The notes: generated by a model not told the origin, from the sequence alone. A DNA stretch of 64,000 nucleotides from Hsuehochloa calcarea (GCA_036346395.1 CM070594.1:30723385-30787384); one strand, 5' to 3'. Positions 45,295 to 57,235 are shown, counted from the stretch's first letter. Program-made: numbers and translations.

Positions 45295-46629
45295 AAGCCA
45301 AGATCACATATTTGAGCAATGGATAACAAATTAAAATTTAGTGATTCAACTAAAGATACATTAGAAATGAAAAGGTTATTTGAGATAGCGATTTTACCCA
45401 ATCCTATTACCTTTTCTTTGCTATTATCACCAAAAGTGATCTTGTCATTTTCTTCTCCATTCTCGAATGTGGTGAACACTTTTTATCACCACTCATGTGT
45501 CGAGTGCATCTATTATCAAGCACCCAATATTTTTCACCGGTCTTGTAGTTCACCTATAAAATAAGAATTAAGCTCTTTTAAGTACCCAAATTTGTTTAGG
45601 TCCTTTAGGTTAGTGACCAAGGTTTTATGCACCCAAATGGCATTTTTTTGCATCTAAAATTGAAGTACCAATAAACTTTGCTACTACTTTGCTATCTTTA
45701 GATTTTTCTAAGCATGTAGCATGAATCATAAGTGTCATAAGGTTTAGCATTAACAATAGAGAATGCATTTTGTAAATGACCAACAATAAGACATTTTTTG
45801 AAATATTTTTCATTTTCTTTTACAAACTTTGTGGTCTTGTAAATTGGCTTCTAACATTTCTTAGGAATAAACCCAAGTCCTTCCTTGTTGAATGAATATC
45901 TTTGCTTACTTAATAGCTTGTCAAGAATTGCTTTTCCCTTGAAGCATCTTTCCAAACTTTTGCTCAATTTTGTAACTTGCTCTTTTGACTCATGATTTTC
46001 AACAATGAGCAATGGATCACATATATTAGCCATATTAGCAATTGAATCAACTTTATAGCAATATGGCATGGATAACAAATCATCACATAATGTGGAAGTG
46101 CTAGACATTGATATAGTATTTGAAGCAACTTCTACTTTAGGCATCTCATTCATTAAATTGCAAGTAATTTCAACATTTGAATGATATTTTTCAATATCTT
46201 TTAGAAGAAGAGAGTCATGAGCCTCCTTTAGCTCCTCATAATGTCTTTTAGAGAGATATACTCTTTCTTCAAGACTTTAAATTTTGACTTCTCTTTTCCA
46301 TGATATTCATTCAATCTTTAAGCATATCCATTAATTCATTATATGAAGGTCCATTGTCATTAATAGATTTTACCTTATCTCCTTTTGCCATGAGGGAAGT
46401 AGGAGTGGAGAATAGTGACGTCGCTTCCTTGATGGCGATGCCGACAAGTCTTCTGCTCTTGTTGGGTTCATCATCATCTGAGTTGGAAAATTCCTCACTT
46501 GAGTCATATTCTTCAATATGAGCTTCATTCTTGCTATCTTTGTAAAGCTTCTTAAAAGTTTCTACTTACCATTGTATTACTTCTTCTTTGAAGACTTGCC
46601 CTTGTCATCCTTCTTGTCGGGGCAAATGA
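45295..46629 (-). pseudogene. copia C gag/protease fragment (unit 2)
   Basis: As 9841-11176 and 32873-34210. FIPKKC frame 46153-45851, protease Asp-Asn-Arg near 45510-45518, GAG-pre-integrase LNFNLLSIAQICDLGF ending at 45295. Confidence 0.87.
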
Positions 46630-48790
46630 TGTCCTAAACTTTATTCAATCTCTAACATGTCCAGAGTAAACCAATTGCGAATGAAGTGGTTATGAAGGTA
46701 AATGATCATAAGTGGTCCATGTGCTCTACTCGCTCGCCATTCGGCATCCTCGAAGATCACCTAAAGACAACAATAGAGCAAGGGTGAGTCCACGACTCAA
46801 AGAAACACATCGATATACAACGATAATAATAAATCAACAAAGAATCAATAACTTCATTATCATCACCGCACTTTCATTAATATTCTCACCATTAATCTCA
46901 TTTATGAATGCAACTCTATTCTACATGTCCACATGCACTTTTTCACAGATATCGCAGATAGCATGAGTGAATGCTCACGACAACATTCACTCTCAAGCCC
47001 GCTCCTCCTCAAGGATCGGGACCTCCTCCACTCCCGTGGAGTTGTGATCAATCATGATCACCTTCTCTTATGCAAAGATGCTTATGAATGCAAACATGCA
47101 AACTCCATCATAAACACCATATCCAACTTTCATCATGCTTGTCAACAAAGATATAAACATACCAATTCATTGTTTGCAATTAAACCAAATAAAAGCACAA
47201 CAATAATGGTAATAGAAGATAAAGAAAATAAAGATCGATCATTGATCGCCGCTCACCATGCACTTGCCTTTACTAGTTGCGACGCACGATCTGATTAGAA
47301 GACGGCAACAAGCACGACGCCTCTCCTATATTAAATACACCAACTTCAATACAAATTACAGCAACAAGAATAGCAATCAATATACATCGCTCCTACACGC
47401 TCCCAAATATACCACGCTACGCGGTATCGAAAAACTACCCATTGCTGTCCTAGTACTAAAACGAACGTAACTTTTGACTCGAAAGTCCGATCACCACAAA
47501 CCACCCCATTCTGGATTCTTTATAAAATTATCCACTTTTTCTTAGATTACGAAGACTTCTAATTAAATCATCTAACCCTCCGTATTTAGCCCAGAAAACC
47601 GATCTGTCCGCTTCGGAACAGCGGTCTTACTAAATTCATAACTTTGTTTTACTCAACCAATATGCGCGTTCTCAGATCCTACAGAACCATTGGACAATTA
47701 TCTACAACTTTCATGTAGATCAAAAACTCTAATTAAGCTATTTACTATTTTTAATTTACAGTCTACCAAAACAGCGCCGAAAGACGACAACCGTAAAAAC
47801 AGCGGTCTTCCGAAAATCATATCTCGAAATCTAATTGTCCGATCGACACGATTCAATATGCTATAGAAAGATATCGAAATTATCTACAATTAACTAGTAG
47901 ATGATATTTTCAAAATTTGTCATTAAGGTGCCCGAATAAATCGTACAACAAAACAGCAGGCTAAACCAATCTACTGTTCGATTTCTTCCCGACTAAAACA
48001 TGCTAATATTAACAGAGAAATACGGCCCCGAATCATGTAGCACTAACTAGCTAATGTCTCATCTCTACTTATTTAATTACGCATGCATGAAAAATGCTAC
48101 TGCCAAACTAATTAACCACAACCAACATAGCTGATCAAGCAATTTGCGAACTAATTGATTACTACTCGGGAGGCTAGCAATGTATGCACTAATCAACTAC
48201 TAATGCCAACTCCTGCATGCATGAAAAGAAACATCACTTACGCATTACTAGCGTGTCAGGCACACAAGGCAACCAAAACAGCCGAAGGCTTCACGTGCGC
48301 ACAAAGGGTCGCAAAGAATAAGAGATACTCAAGAATGAGCTCCTGCAAAGAAGCTTCTTGCAGACTTTGCTCGGCGAGCGCGAAGAAATGGGCAAAGACG
48401 TTAGGCAAAGACGCAATGGCAGCGATCTGATCAGCCACAGGGGACTCGGTGGAATTCAGCGCAGTAGCGATCCACGCTGCAGGCAGGCTTACAGCAGCGA
48501 CCACACACACACGCACGACGCAAAGAAGAACAAGTTTCGAGAGAAAAGAAGAAGGTCACACGCTTTCGGTGGAAAGAAAAAATGCTAGGGTTTCCTAGAA
48601 ATTCCACCGCCTACTTATATAGCTCAAAAAATTCAAAATATTCTATTCTTCACAAATTCTTTTATTTAATTACACCAGTGCCCTTAAGAGGTTAATAATT
48701 AATTAATTATTGTTACTCTTTAATTAATTACGCTCCGACCCTTAGGACGCGAGTAATACTAATTTTAATATTATTTTTCAGAGTATTACA
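46630..48790 (-). repeat. A LTR, reverse orientation, in copia C gag (unit 2)
   Basis: TGTCCTAAAC at 46630 to GAGTATTACA at 48790, the same truncation as in units 0 and 1. GC-rich leader at 48250-48560. Confidence 0.92.
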
Positions 48791-49622
48791 ATTGCTATAA
48801 TGCTTGTTATCATTGGAGGATTGTCCTTTCTTGATTTTGTCAGAATTAAAGCTTTGATATGGGCGTCTTCTCATTAATTTCTTTATTCTTCTCACAAGGA
48901 GAATGAATTCTTCTTCGGAGTCTTCTTCTTCATCCTGTTCATCACTTGATTTCACTTTTGCCTTGAAAGCAGTAATCTTATTTTTTGAGAATGATGACTC
49001 CAAAAGCTTCTCCTTGTCTTTCTTGTGCTACTCATTTGTTATGAGGTTACCCAAGAGTCCAATTTTCGTCATTCTTGGCAACTCGGAAGAGTTGAGAAAT
49101 AGCGTCACCAATATTTCATATTTTTCCGATAGAGCCATAATAATCTTGCGCACAATATCAACATCAAGTAAGCTAGTGCCAAGACCTTTGAGTTCATTTA
49201 TAATGTTGTTGAGTCTAGAATACATCTCGGTGATGTTTTCATGAGGCAACATTGTAAATATCTCATATTTAATCTGAAGCTTATGCAATTTGGATTTTTT
49301 TAACCGTGGATGTGCCCTCATGAATTTCTGAGAGCGTAGTCCATATCTCATAAGTGATTTCAATATTGCTCAATCAATTGAACTCGTTTGCGTTTAAAGC
49401 TCCAAATAGAGCGCTCATCGCTTGAGCATTAAGGTGGGAGTTTCGTACCTCAAGATCTGTGGGGTTTGTGAGATCAAATGCCATAACGAAACTCTCACTA
49501 ACAATTTCCATATGCTTGGGCTCATAGCCTTTAAATAAATGGACATTCTAATTTTCCAATAAGCATAATTTCATCAATCAAATAAAGGTACTTTACCTTT
49601 TGACATTCCCTCACTAGCCATC
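48791..49622 (-). pseudogene. copia C gag N-terminal half
   Basis: Probable start at about 49622 (MASEGMSKGKVPLFD). The frame then breaks and resumes with ITYEIW-like sequence, followed by ENITEMYSRLNNIINELKGL and DVDIVRKIIMALSEKYEILV in the open frame 49363-49028. This is the UBN2 capsid-like domain of Ty1/copia Gag. The acidic/basic linker (49003-48791) reaches the zinc knuckle, where the reversed A LTR is inserted. This is the only copy that still has the gene start. Confidence 0.87.
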
Positions 49623-49664
49623 CTTTCTCTCCTAGATGGTTAAGTCTAAAATTAGAGAGACGAA

Positions 49665-49679
49665 GCTCTGATAGCACCA
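49665..49679 (-). promoter_or_regulatory. copia C primer-binding site
   Basis: Minus-strand TGGTGCTATCAGAGC, a tRNA-Met-initiator-like site with three extra bases compared with gypsy B, lies two bases inside the LTR boundary at 49682. Confidence 0.8.
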
Positions 49680-49681
49680 CT

Positions 49682-51376
49682 TGTAGGATCAAGGATAACC
49701 GACTAGAGGGGGTGAATATAAGGTTTTTTTAATTCTTACACTAAATAACAATTTTTAACAAGATTGTCTTAACAAAGCTTCCAAGCACAAATGTAATGAA
49801 GGAACTACTAAGCCTTTTAAGACAATTATGAACTTGTGTCAAAGCTAGATACAATTCTAGCTAGGCAATTCTACACAAGTAAAATGCTAGAATTGTAAAT
49901 GCGGAAGTAGTAAAGACAAAAAATAAACCACAATGTAGACAATGATGTTTTTCTCGTGGTATCGAAGACTTGCCGGTCTTCACTAGTCCACGTTGAGGAA
50001 ACCTGAACGAATCAAGCCGGCTCCACAAATTAGGCCTCAACCCTCGATCACTAGAGTTGCTCTTCCCCTGCCCCGGAGTTGGTGAGCACAACACTAATCA
50101 CAATCTTGCTAGGACTCTTCACAATCTCCTTGAAGAGCTTGCCCCGCAATTCCTTCCTCCAAGCCGTCTAGGTGCCAGCAAGCACCAAGAGTAATAGACC
50201 ACGAGTTTTGCTAGAAAAGAGGCTCAATTTTGCAAATGAGTAGTTGAAGTGTATATATGGGCCCAAGAGACTTCAATGCAAGAGTACAATGCTCAATGGT
50301 CTCAAGAGTTGCTGTGGAAGGTAGGTGGGGGTATTTATACCCCTTACCAAAAAATCTAGCTGCTACAACCTCTTTTTTGAAAAAAAAAAGGATTTGCGGT
50401 AGTTCCGCCGTTGAAACCCGGTACTAACGATTTTCTATTCAACGGTCGGAACAATAGCATTTAATGCTCTGAACTAGCTGTTACTCACAAAGTTGTGTCA
50501 CTACCGCCAACTAGAAATCCGGCTAGAACGAAACTACCGTTTTCCAAAGCTCAAGAATTATCAAAAAACACCTTCTTTGGAAAAAAAAACGTACCGCCAT
50601 TTAGAAATAGGTACTACCGCACTTCGGTAGTACCGCTTAAGAATTTGAGATCATACCGATTCTCAAGCGAGATCAAAACTCCAGAAAACACACTCTCTGT
50701 AATTTACGTATCGTCGTATAAATATCGGTACTACCGACCTGCGGTAGTACCGCAGTTGAAGTGCGGTCGTTCTGATTTTCACAAATGATCAAAACACTTA
50801 AAAACACGCTCTCTGTATTTTACGTACCACCATCTATACTTCAGTACTACCGATCTGCGGTAGTACCGCAGTTCATATGAGGTCATTCCCATTTACCGAG
50901 ATGATAAAAAACACTTAAAAATATACTATTTGGAAAATACGTACTGCCATGTAAATATCGGTACTACCGACCTACGATAGTGCCACCTATCAATTGTGGT
51001 CACACCGATTTTCAAAATAGTTTTCTAGAAGCTCAAATCAAAGCAATGCATGAACCCCTAGTTGATCATTATAGCACAAAAATAGTCTCTCAATGTACTA
51101 GCTATGATCACTCTTTATAGTGCAGCATTTATCCTATAAATCCGATCTTTTCTCCAAACACCGAAATCGGTAAAATACTACAAAAGGATCCATAGGCTAT
51201 ACAATACCTTTGTCTTGATCAATGTTGATCTTTCATCACATTAGCATTGCCAATAACCTCATCATCAAACAATCATTAGGATTTAACCTTTAACACATCT
51301 TATCACACATGTTAGTCCCTTAACATAATATTGACATTAATTACCAAAACCAACTTTGAGGGCCTAGATACTTTCA
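49682..51376 (-). repeat. copia C 5' LTR, complete
   Basis: From TGTAGGATCAAGG to ATACTTTCA, 1695 bases. On the minus strand it starts TGAAAGTATCTAGGCCC, a typical plant copia LTR start. Minus-strand TATA-like tatttataccc lies at about 50331-50342. It contains a hairpin repeat array, listed separately. Confidence 0.92.
50510..51010. repeat. hairpin-bearing tandem repeats in copia C LTR, period about 117 bp
   Basis: Four degenerate units, each with GGTACTACCG facing CGGTAGTACC: 50610-50634, 50726-50752, 50842-50868 and a decayed one near 50960-50986. Between the hairpins the units share cactctctgta.tttacgta. As in copia D the hairpins have CGG/CCG arms, but the sequence is different. Confidence 0.85.
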
Positions 51377-51480
51377 GTCCCACTATATTATTTGAACACG
51401 CTCGTCATCAAAGATATGTCCCATATTTGAAATATTCTTTGGGTGTGGGATTCGGTCATGAGATCTGAATGAAAAGGATC
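51377..51480. other. unassigned junction segment
   Basis: Between the copia C LTR and copia D2 gag. A minus-strand frame reads PHPKNISNMGHIFDDERV, which I do not recognise. It does not match the corresponding part of copia D, so copia D2 is interrupted or rearranged here. Confidence 0.4.
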
Positions 51481-51882
51481 CTATGGATGACTGAAAATAC
51501 CATCGATGCTCTCTCCAAGACACATCTCGAATTTGTTATACTCACGCTTATAGACTGTCTGGCGTACTTTCTTGAGTTGGAACGAACTCTCATGGTAGGT
51601 TTCGAGGGTGTTCCAAATCTCGTGCGCAGTCTCAAGATTGCAAATCCGATCATACTCCTGTCTACTAAGCCCACCATATAAGAGGTTTTTTGCCTTATTA
51701 TTGTTAGCCAAGAGGGCTGCGGAAGCCAACGTAGCAACTTCGGGAACAACGAGCGGGGCTCGAACAACCTCCCATATAGCTTGTCCTTCGCTCTCAAGGA
51801 AGACTCGCATGCGATTCTTCCAATAGGCATAGTCGTGCCCATCGAAGATATGTGGTTTGGTGGAGTACTTATCCATCGCCAA
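51481..51882 (-). pseudogene. copia D2 Gag N-terminal fragment
   Basis: A 133-codon open frame starting MAMDKYSTKPHIFDGHDYAY, with EIWNTLETYHESSFQLKKVR and VYKREYNKFEM. It is the same Gag family as copia D at 22244-21605 and is better preserved. It ends where homology with D stops, near 51500. The gene is complete only for the first third of Gag. Confidence 0.9.
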
Positions 51883-51918
51883 GTTCAGTGACCGGTTAAG
51901 ATCAAGACTGAACTAACC

Positions 51919-51932
51919 GGGCTCTGATACCA
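51919..51932 (-). promoter_or_regulatory. copia D2 primer-binding site
   Basis: Minus-strand TGGTATCAGAGCCC, the standard initiator tRNA-Met site, two bases inside the LTR end CCAACA. Confidence 0.92.
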
Positions 51933-51934
51933 TT

Positions 51935-53641
51935 TGTTGGACCGAAAAGGCGATTAGAGGGGGGGTTGAATAGGAGTATGCTCACTTTTTCACAAATAAT
52001 AGATTCAATAAGATTTTACTCCGATAGCTATGGAAGCTATGAAGATCAATATACCAGTACAACGGAAGACTAGTATTGAATCCGATTTAACCCCCGAAGC
52101 AAAACAATGAAAATCAACACAAGCTAAAAACTAAGTGTTGGGCGGTCTGACCGCTAGGTCAATGGCGGTCGGACCACTCACCCCTGGCGGTCGGACCGGT
52201 GACCTTGGGCGATCGTCACTACTGATGAATGATCAAACAATCAAAAACGGTTGCAAATAGATGTAACTTTTGATCTACAACTCCAAACTCGATGAAACTT
52301 GGAACACACCTTCTCTATGATGTCAGGAACCTATTCCAATCAAAGATTGTGAAAATTCTTGGAAGAATTACGATCATTTTACATTTGATAGGAGGATGGT
52401 TCGAAATCGAGTCAAAACAAAAACTAGATCAAAAATCTTGCTCGTGGCTGATTGATGATCAAGATGATCCTAGATATGTTCCCACATGTCACAGCAAGCT
52501 AGATCACATGAAGAAATCAAGCAAAAACTCACGAATCAAAGAAAGACTCAAAATCATCAAATAGAGAGAAGGAAAGCAATGAGACACATCTTTGAGCAAA
52601 CTCTCCTTAGATTGATTTGATATGTTTTGAGTTTACAGCCATTCCATCAATGGAGGACAATGCTCAATCCAAGAGCACGAAATCAAATAAAAACTCTCTA
52701 GAACCTTAACCTCCACAAAACCTCTCCCTAAGCAAATTAGGGTTTCAAAACAATAAAAATGTTGAAGAGGGGTGCAGCCACCTCCCTCCTCTATTTATAG
52801 TGGAGTCTTAGATCTTCTAGAAGTTTGACTCAATTGGGCTCCCGTTAAGGTCCAAAACAAATAGGTCACACATGCACGCATTTTAAAGCGCCGTCTTTAT
52901 CGACTCTTGACCTAATCAGCTTCACCTTGCGCCATCTTGCGCCGCGGGTTGGCCAATAGGTCACCCTTGTCCATTCTGCATCATGCTTGAGTTCATTGAC
53001 CTCACCCGGCATCATCGATTGATCTGGACCTCAGCTCTCCAAGCCTAGTCCCGATCATCCTCGCCGTTGACCGTCGTTGACCACCAAGTAACCTGCACAC
53101 CAATATACAAGCAAATCGAATCCGGGAATAAGTTCTTCACAATTTGACCCATGTTAGTCAAAACATGCATCATGCAACACATATGCACTGAAAATCATGA
53201 CTTTGACCTAACAACCAAACATCGCCGCCACGAAGTACGACGATCCAAGTGGAAACCGGTCGGATCACAAGATGGCGGCCCGATCACACCTTAGCCTGGC
53301 CCGACCGCCACCGACTTAGCCAAATTCATCAAAATCAAACCCATCGAATTTTCCAACCAACATAACTTTTGACTGGAGACTCCAAAAATTATGAGACCAA
53401 GTGCAATAGAATCCCCTCTCTTGTCTAGAACCTCTATTTTTGGCCCAGCCCAAAACACCATATTTGAAATTGGCCGGTCGAACTGCCCTATGGCCGGTCG
53501 GACCGCCGCTTCGGCCGGTCAGACCACCAAAGGCCTGACAGCACTGGTTCTTTGCCGAAAACACATGAAACGATAAACCTTTAACACCATTGCCAATTGT
53601 CACATCATCCTAAGATCAGGAGCATATCCCCATGATATCCA
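51935..53641 (-). repeat. copia D2 5' LTR
   Basis: TGTTGGACCG to GATATCCA, 1707 bases. A diverged relative of the copia D LTR, with palindrome arrays at 52140-52215 and 53250-53530 in the same relative places and ctatttatagtggag (TATA-like, minus) at about 52789-52803. It lies in the last visible exon of the transposon gene that follows. Confidence 0.9.
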
Positions 53642-55518
53642 TAGAAACAATTACTCCCACAGCTGTAGATGAGACAACAGCGGGCATCTCAACAGAAGCA
53701 TCCCTGGGGGCTAGAGAAGCAGGACTAAAACAACAAGAAAAGAGGAAGACATGTCAAATCGTAGAACTAAAAGGTAAATGTTATCTCCTAGCTTTTAGTT
53801 TTATAAACCTTGGCTTCCTAGATATAATCTTGAATCCAGAAGAAACATTCCCCAAGGAAGACTTCTTCTTCTTATCCTCTTCGACCGCCTCAATTGGTGT
53901 GGCACCTTCAGTATCTGGAAAGCTTTCGGTGCCACGAGCTTGAGAGACCAAGGCTTCTTCGACCATGTCTGGTCGGAAGTATTGTTGAGGATTTGGAACC
54001 TCTACGACCACGTCTAGTCGTGGGTCTTGGGTGAGAGCTAATGCTCCCTAAGCTGCCTGCCCCTCTTGATGGTCAGAACTTGCTTCAACCACTTGAGGGA
54101 CAGTGCACACCTCGTCCACATGCTCTGTTGTTGTAGAGGTAGCCTTCATAAAAAACAAAAAACTTTTTCAGTTATTCTTTTCTATTTGCTTGACAAAGCT
54201 ATGAGAAACATAAATTGAACATATTTTATTATCATAATAGAAATGTACCTTGGTCTTTGGGGCCTTTATGCTTAACTTCTTCGACTACTCCCCTTTTCTT
54301 TACAATGATCACATCTGCAAAGAATTGCTTGATAGGAGTGGTCGATGGCACGAAGGAACTTGAATTTCCACCCTTCTTGTCAGCAGCTTTCACAAGGAGA
54401 CACCTTTTGGACAGAGAAACTCTATTTTCCTCTGACCCCTCTTCGACGACTTTAATTCGACCTCTTGGTCATCTTGACGGTCTGCCATGCCAACTTTCTG
54501 CAAAAGTCAGAAAAATGAATATTACCAAATGATCGAATTTTACGACTATTGAACCCTAAAGATGAAATCAACTTTTGATTACCTTTAGGCATTCATTTCT
54601 TTCTTCTTTGGTTACGATTGTCAGGATTCGAGGAATTCCAGACGTCGGCATATGATCTTTCTCACAAACAAGCTTGACTCAAACATTAATGTCTTTTTAT
54701 GAGAGATCTACTATTACAAATATATAATCAACAATAATGCTCAAAATTAACAAAAAAAAAGAGATAGATTGATTATTACTTTAACTCCTTCATAATCCCT
54801 GGTCGGGTCAGTTGTCCCCGAGTACATCCACATGGGGTGTACTCGATTCTTCAGAGGACTAATGCGGCGTGTGATGAAGTCCTTTATCACGTGCCATCCG
54901 ACCAGCCCCTCTTCTCACAAGTCTTTAATGGCTTGGATGTAGGGGGTGATCCGGTTGAGGTCGCTTGGAGCCGAGTCCCAAGATGAACTCTTCTCTGCAG
55001 GCGTCCCCATGAAGAAGAGGCTGTCGTCCCTGGATACAGTCCAGTAGAACCACTTCTTCTTTCACCCTGGCCACGACGATAAGGTGAACATCTGAGTATA
55101 CTCCCTCGACTTCCTGTCATGGAGCTTCAGGCCACAGTTACCTGCGATTCTGCTGTGCTTACTCATCCCGCAGTAATACCAGAAGAAATCCAAATCTGGA
55201 AGTATTTCCAGATAGGATTCATACAGGTAGACAAAATACACTCGGCATTATGATGGAATTGGGAACTAAGTTCACCAATTCCACTCCAAAATACTAGAGT
55301 ACAAGCATCAAGAAAGGATGGATGGGCAGTTGGAAACCACATTCACAATATGTTCAAAATACTGGAATGATATTCTCTTCACCCGAGAGCTAATGCTGAC
55401 CGTCAGCGTTGAACCACTTCACCAAAGCTCACCTTGGAATCTTCTTTGCTACGACCAAAGCCGTCATTTTCTCCACATCAATCTCAGATTTCTCCCATTT
55501 GAAAATGGTTCCGGCCAT
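53642..55518 (-). pseudogene. degenerate transposon gene with introns (putative gypsy-type transposon ORF, Transposase_28-like)
   Basis: Minus-strand ATG at 55518 (MAGTIFKWEKSEIDVEKMTA). The next 700 bases, across frames, read CGFQLPIHPFL, YFGVELVNLVPNS, DLDFFWYYCGMSKHSRIAGN, KKKWFYWTV and ITRRISPLKNRVHPMWMYSG. This pattern resembles the plant family Pfam calls putative gypsy-type transposon (Transposase_28), judged from memory. Two introns have good borders: 54498-54582 (GTAATC..TTGCAG) and 54144-54248 (GTACAT..TGAAG). The last exon is acidic then basic (EEDKKKKSS, SRKPRFIKLK) and is cut by copia D2. Several stops make it inactive. Confidence 0.6.
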
Positions 55519-55657
55519 CTTTTCCGAGTGAGTTTGATTTGAATTTGGTAGAGTTTGGAAAAGAATTACGACTCGGTTGGCGGCAGAGAGAACAAGAGCT
55601 CAGGAGCAGTTGAAGCAATTGGAAAAAGTAAAAACCCTAAGTCATGCCCGTGGTAGA

Positions 55658-55665
55658 TTTTTATA
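55658..55665 (-). promoter_or_regulatory. TATA box of the transposon gene
   Basis: Minus-strand TATAAAAA 140 bases before the ATG. It is followed by a CT-rich leader (about 55560-55625), as in plant promoters. Confidence 0.5.
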
Positions 55666-56455
55666 GTCACGGGTCTGAGTTAAAGATCGTGGGAACTCAG
55701 TAGTTGTCACCACTTCGGGATCCGCTCCAATGGATAGATCTGTGAGAGTCAGTTTGCATTCTTTAATCAGTCCGTTCGGGAAAAACGTTCTATCTTTTCA
55801 ACTCAAGTAAAATTACCTTCTTGACTAATTCAATTTCTGGTCGAATGAAATACCAGTCGGAAAGACTCCGCTTCCGACCACTGTTCTACGACCTTCTTTC
55901 CAAGTAAGTTATTTTCACTTGAAGTTGGGGCTAGATGACGAGGATCTAATAATCCTTAATTAATTTATTAATTTATTTGTAATTATTATTATAGATAGCA
56001 ATACCTTCATATTGTTCATAAGTATACCACTTATTATTCATAAGGGAAAAGCTTAACCGAGTGATCGTAAACCATTCTACGACCACCCTATCTATGACTA
56101 CCTAGTGGTCATAAGATTTTCTACGACCACCTCATAATCGTAAGCCTTTCTAAGATCACCTCATGGTTGTAAGTCTAACTATGACTAGGTCAACTATGAC
56201 TACCCTATAGTCAACAGGGCTTACATACACGTGGGCTCAATCGACTAGAGACTCTTATGCGCTGTGTTTAATACATACAATAGTTAATATACGTTGTTAT
56301 TCTTCGGGATAACTGAACGTATTAAGTCTCTGTCTTTGATGTAACTGCAAGGCGACGTGAGGTGTGGTTTCTCTGACAATAACTACCATCAACGTGTGCA
56401 TTTCATCAAGCGTTGAGGCACCTCTTGGCATGAAACAACTGTCACCCCTTCACAT
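55666..56455. other. non-coding segment with degenerate GACCACC repeats
   Basis: No coding signal. 56060-56215 holds several imperfect repeats of a ctacgaccacc..atcgtaag type string (for example at about 56077, 56129 and 56151). The A+T-rich part at 55950-56000 has no clear feature. It may belong to the LTR-like sequence that follows. Confidence 0.4.
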
Positions 56456-56720
56456 GCTATATAAGAGCTAAAACTAGTAGACATCGGGGTAGATCAATCG
56501 GAAGGCAATCAGAGACAACAGACAGAAGTCATTAAGTCTTAGTTCTAGTGATTTCTTCCCGGTTGTAAAGTATAGTTAATACAATAATACATGAGTATGG
56601 TTGTTATTCTCATAGGAGAAGACCCAAACCTATCTAAATTCATGTGTCTCTTTATACGTGGTTCTAACCCAAGGAAAGTCCTAAGCATTCATTCATAATA
56701 TCGATACTAGTTTATCGACA
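56456..56720 (+). repeat. LTR-like 3' end, + strand, unassigned element
   Basis: TATATAAGAG (56458-56467) is followed by a leader and then gacccaaacctatctaaatt and gtgtctctttatacg, which resemble U5 sequence of plant gypsy LTRs of the Tat type (recognised from memory). It ends TCGACA at 56720, but no primer-binding site follows, so it is a truncated LTR or a chance likeness. Confidence 0.4.
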
Positions 56721-56850
56721 AAGCTTGAGTTGGGAAGAGCACGGACCATGGTCACCGGATGAGCTGGGAAGAGCACAACCATGGGAGGCGGCGGCAAGCT
56801 GGAAGATAAGGAAGGTCGGAAGTGCACAACCACATGATGAGTTGGGAGGA
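56721..56850. other. short spacer with two imperfect repeats
   Basis: gagttgggaagagcac..accatgg appears at about 56727 and in modified form at about 56761. Nothing else recognised. The last bases, GAGGA (56846-56850), are the candidate left target-site duplication of gypsy E. Confidence 0.4.
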
Positions 56851-57206
56851 TGTCGGGACCCAAATATGCAAATCTGGACCCTCTGTGTATTCTGCACTAG
56901 TCCAGGATCAAGCTAGTGCACACAGTGTCAACATTGATGAAATATCACATCCATACAACGAATATAAGAATAAATGAGTACTTTAAATAACAAATAACTG
57001 TTGGGACCTTATGGTCGAGTTTTACAATTATTAAGCCATGCAAGGCTGACAATAAAGAATAAACTGCAGCGGAAACGAAATAAACTCCGGTGGGCTCCCA
57101 TCAATTTACCACAGGAAACTGACTGGGATCAAGACCCTAACGCTCAACCTTCGTAGAACTCTTCTTCAAAAGCGATTTACGACTCCTCCCGCTCGTTGAT
57201 TTGTTT

Positions 57207-57235
57207 AGCAAGAGTGAGTACACACGCACTCGCAA
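57207..57235 (-). promoter_or_regulatory. stem-loop motif of gypsy E LTR resembling A and B
   Basis: Minus strand reads TTGCGAGTGCGTGTGTACTC then ACTCTTGC. This matches the A/B pattern TTGCTGAGTC..GACTCACCCTTGC in order and spacing, with a shorter stem (GAGT/ACTC). Confidence 0.45.

Larger units (their letters stand above)
36669..49093. repeat. 12.4-kb tandem duplication, unit 2
   Basis: Same order and junctions as 24179-36668. After 49093 copia C gag carries on to its own 5' LTR, so this unit holds the original right border. It carries more small differences of the CAGC/CAAAG type than unit 1. Confidence 0.9.

Noticed and set aside
50510..51010. Regularly spaced palindromic repeats that might suggest a CRISPR-like array
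   Set aside because: The spacing segments are themselves repeats, the arms decay gradually, and the array lies inside a copia LTR of a plant genome.
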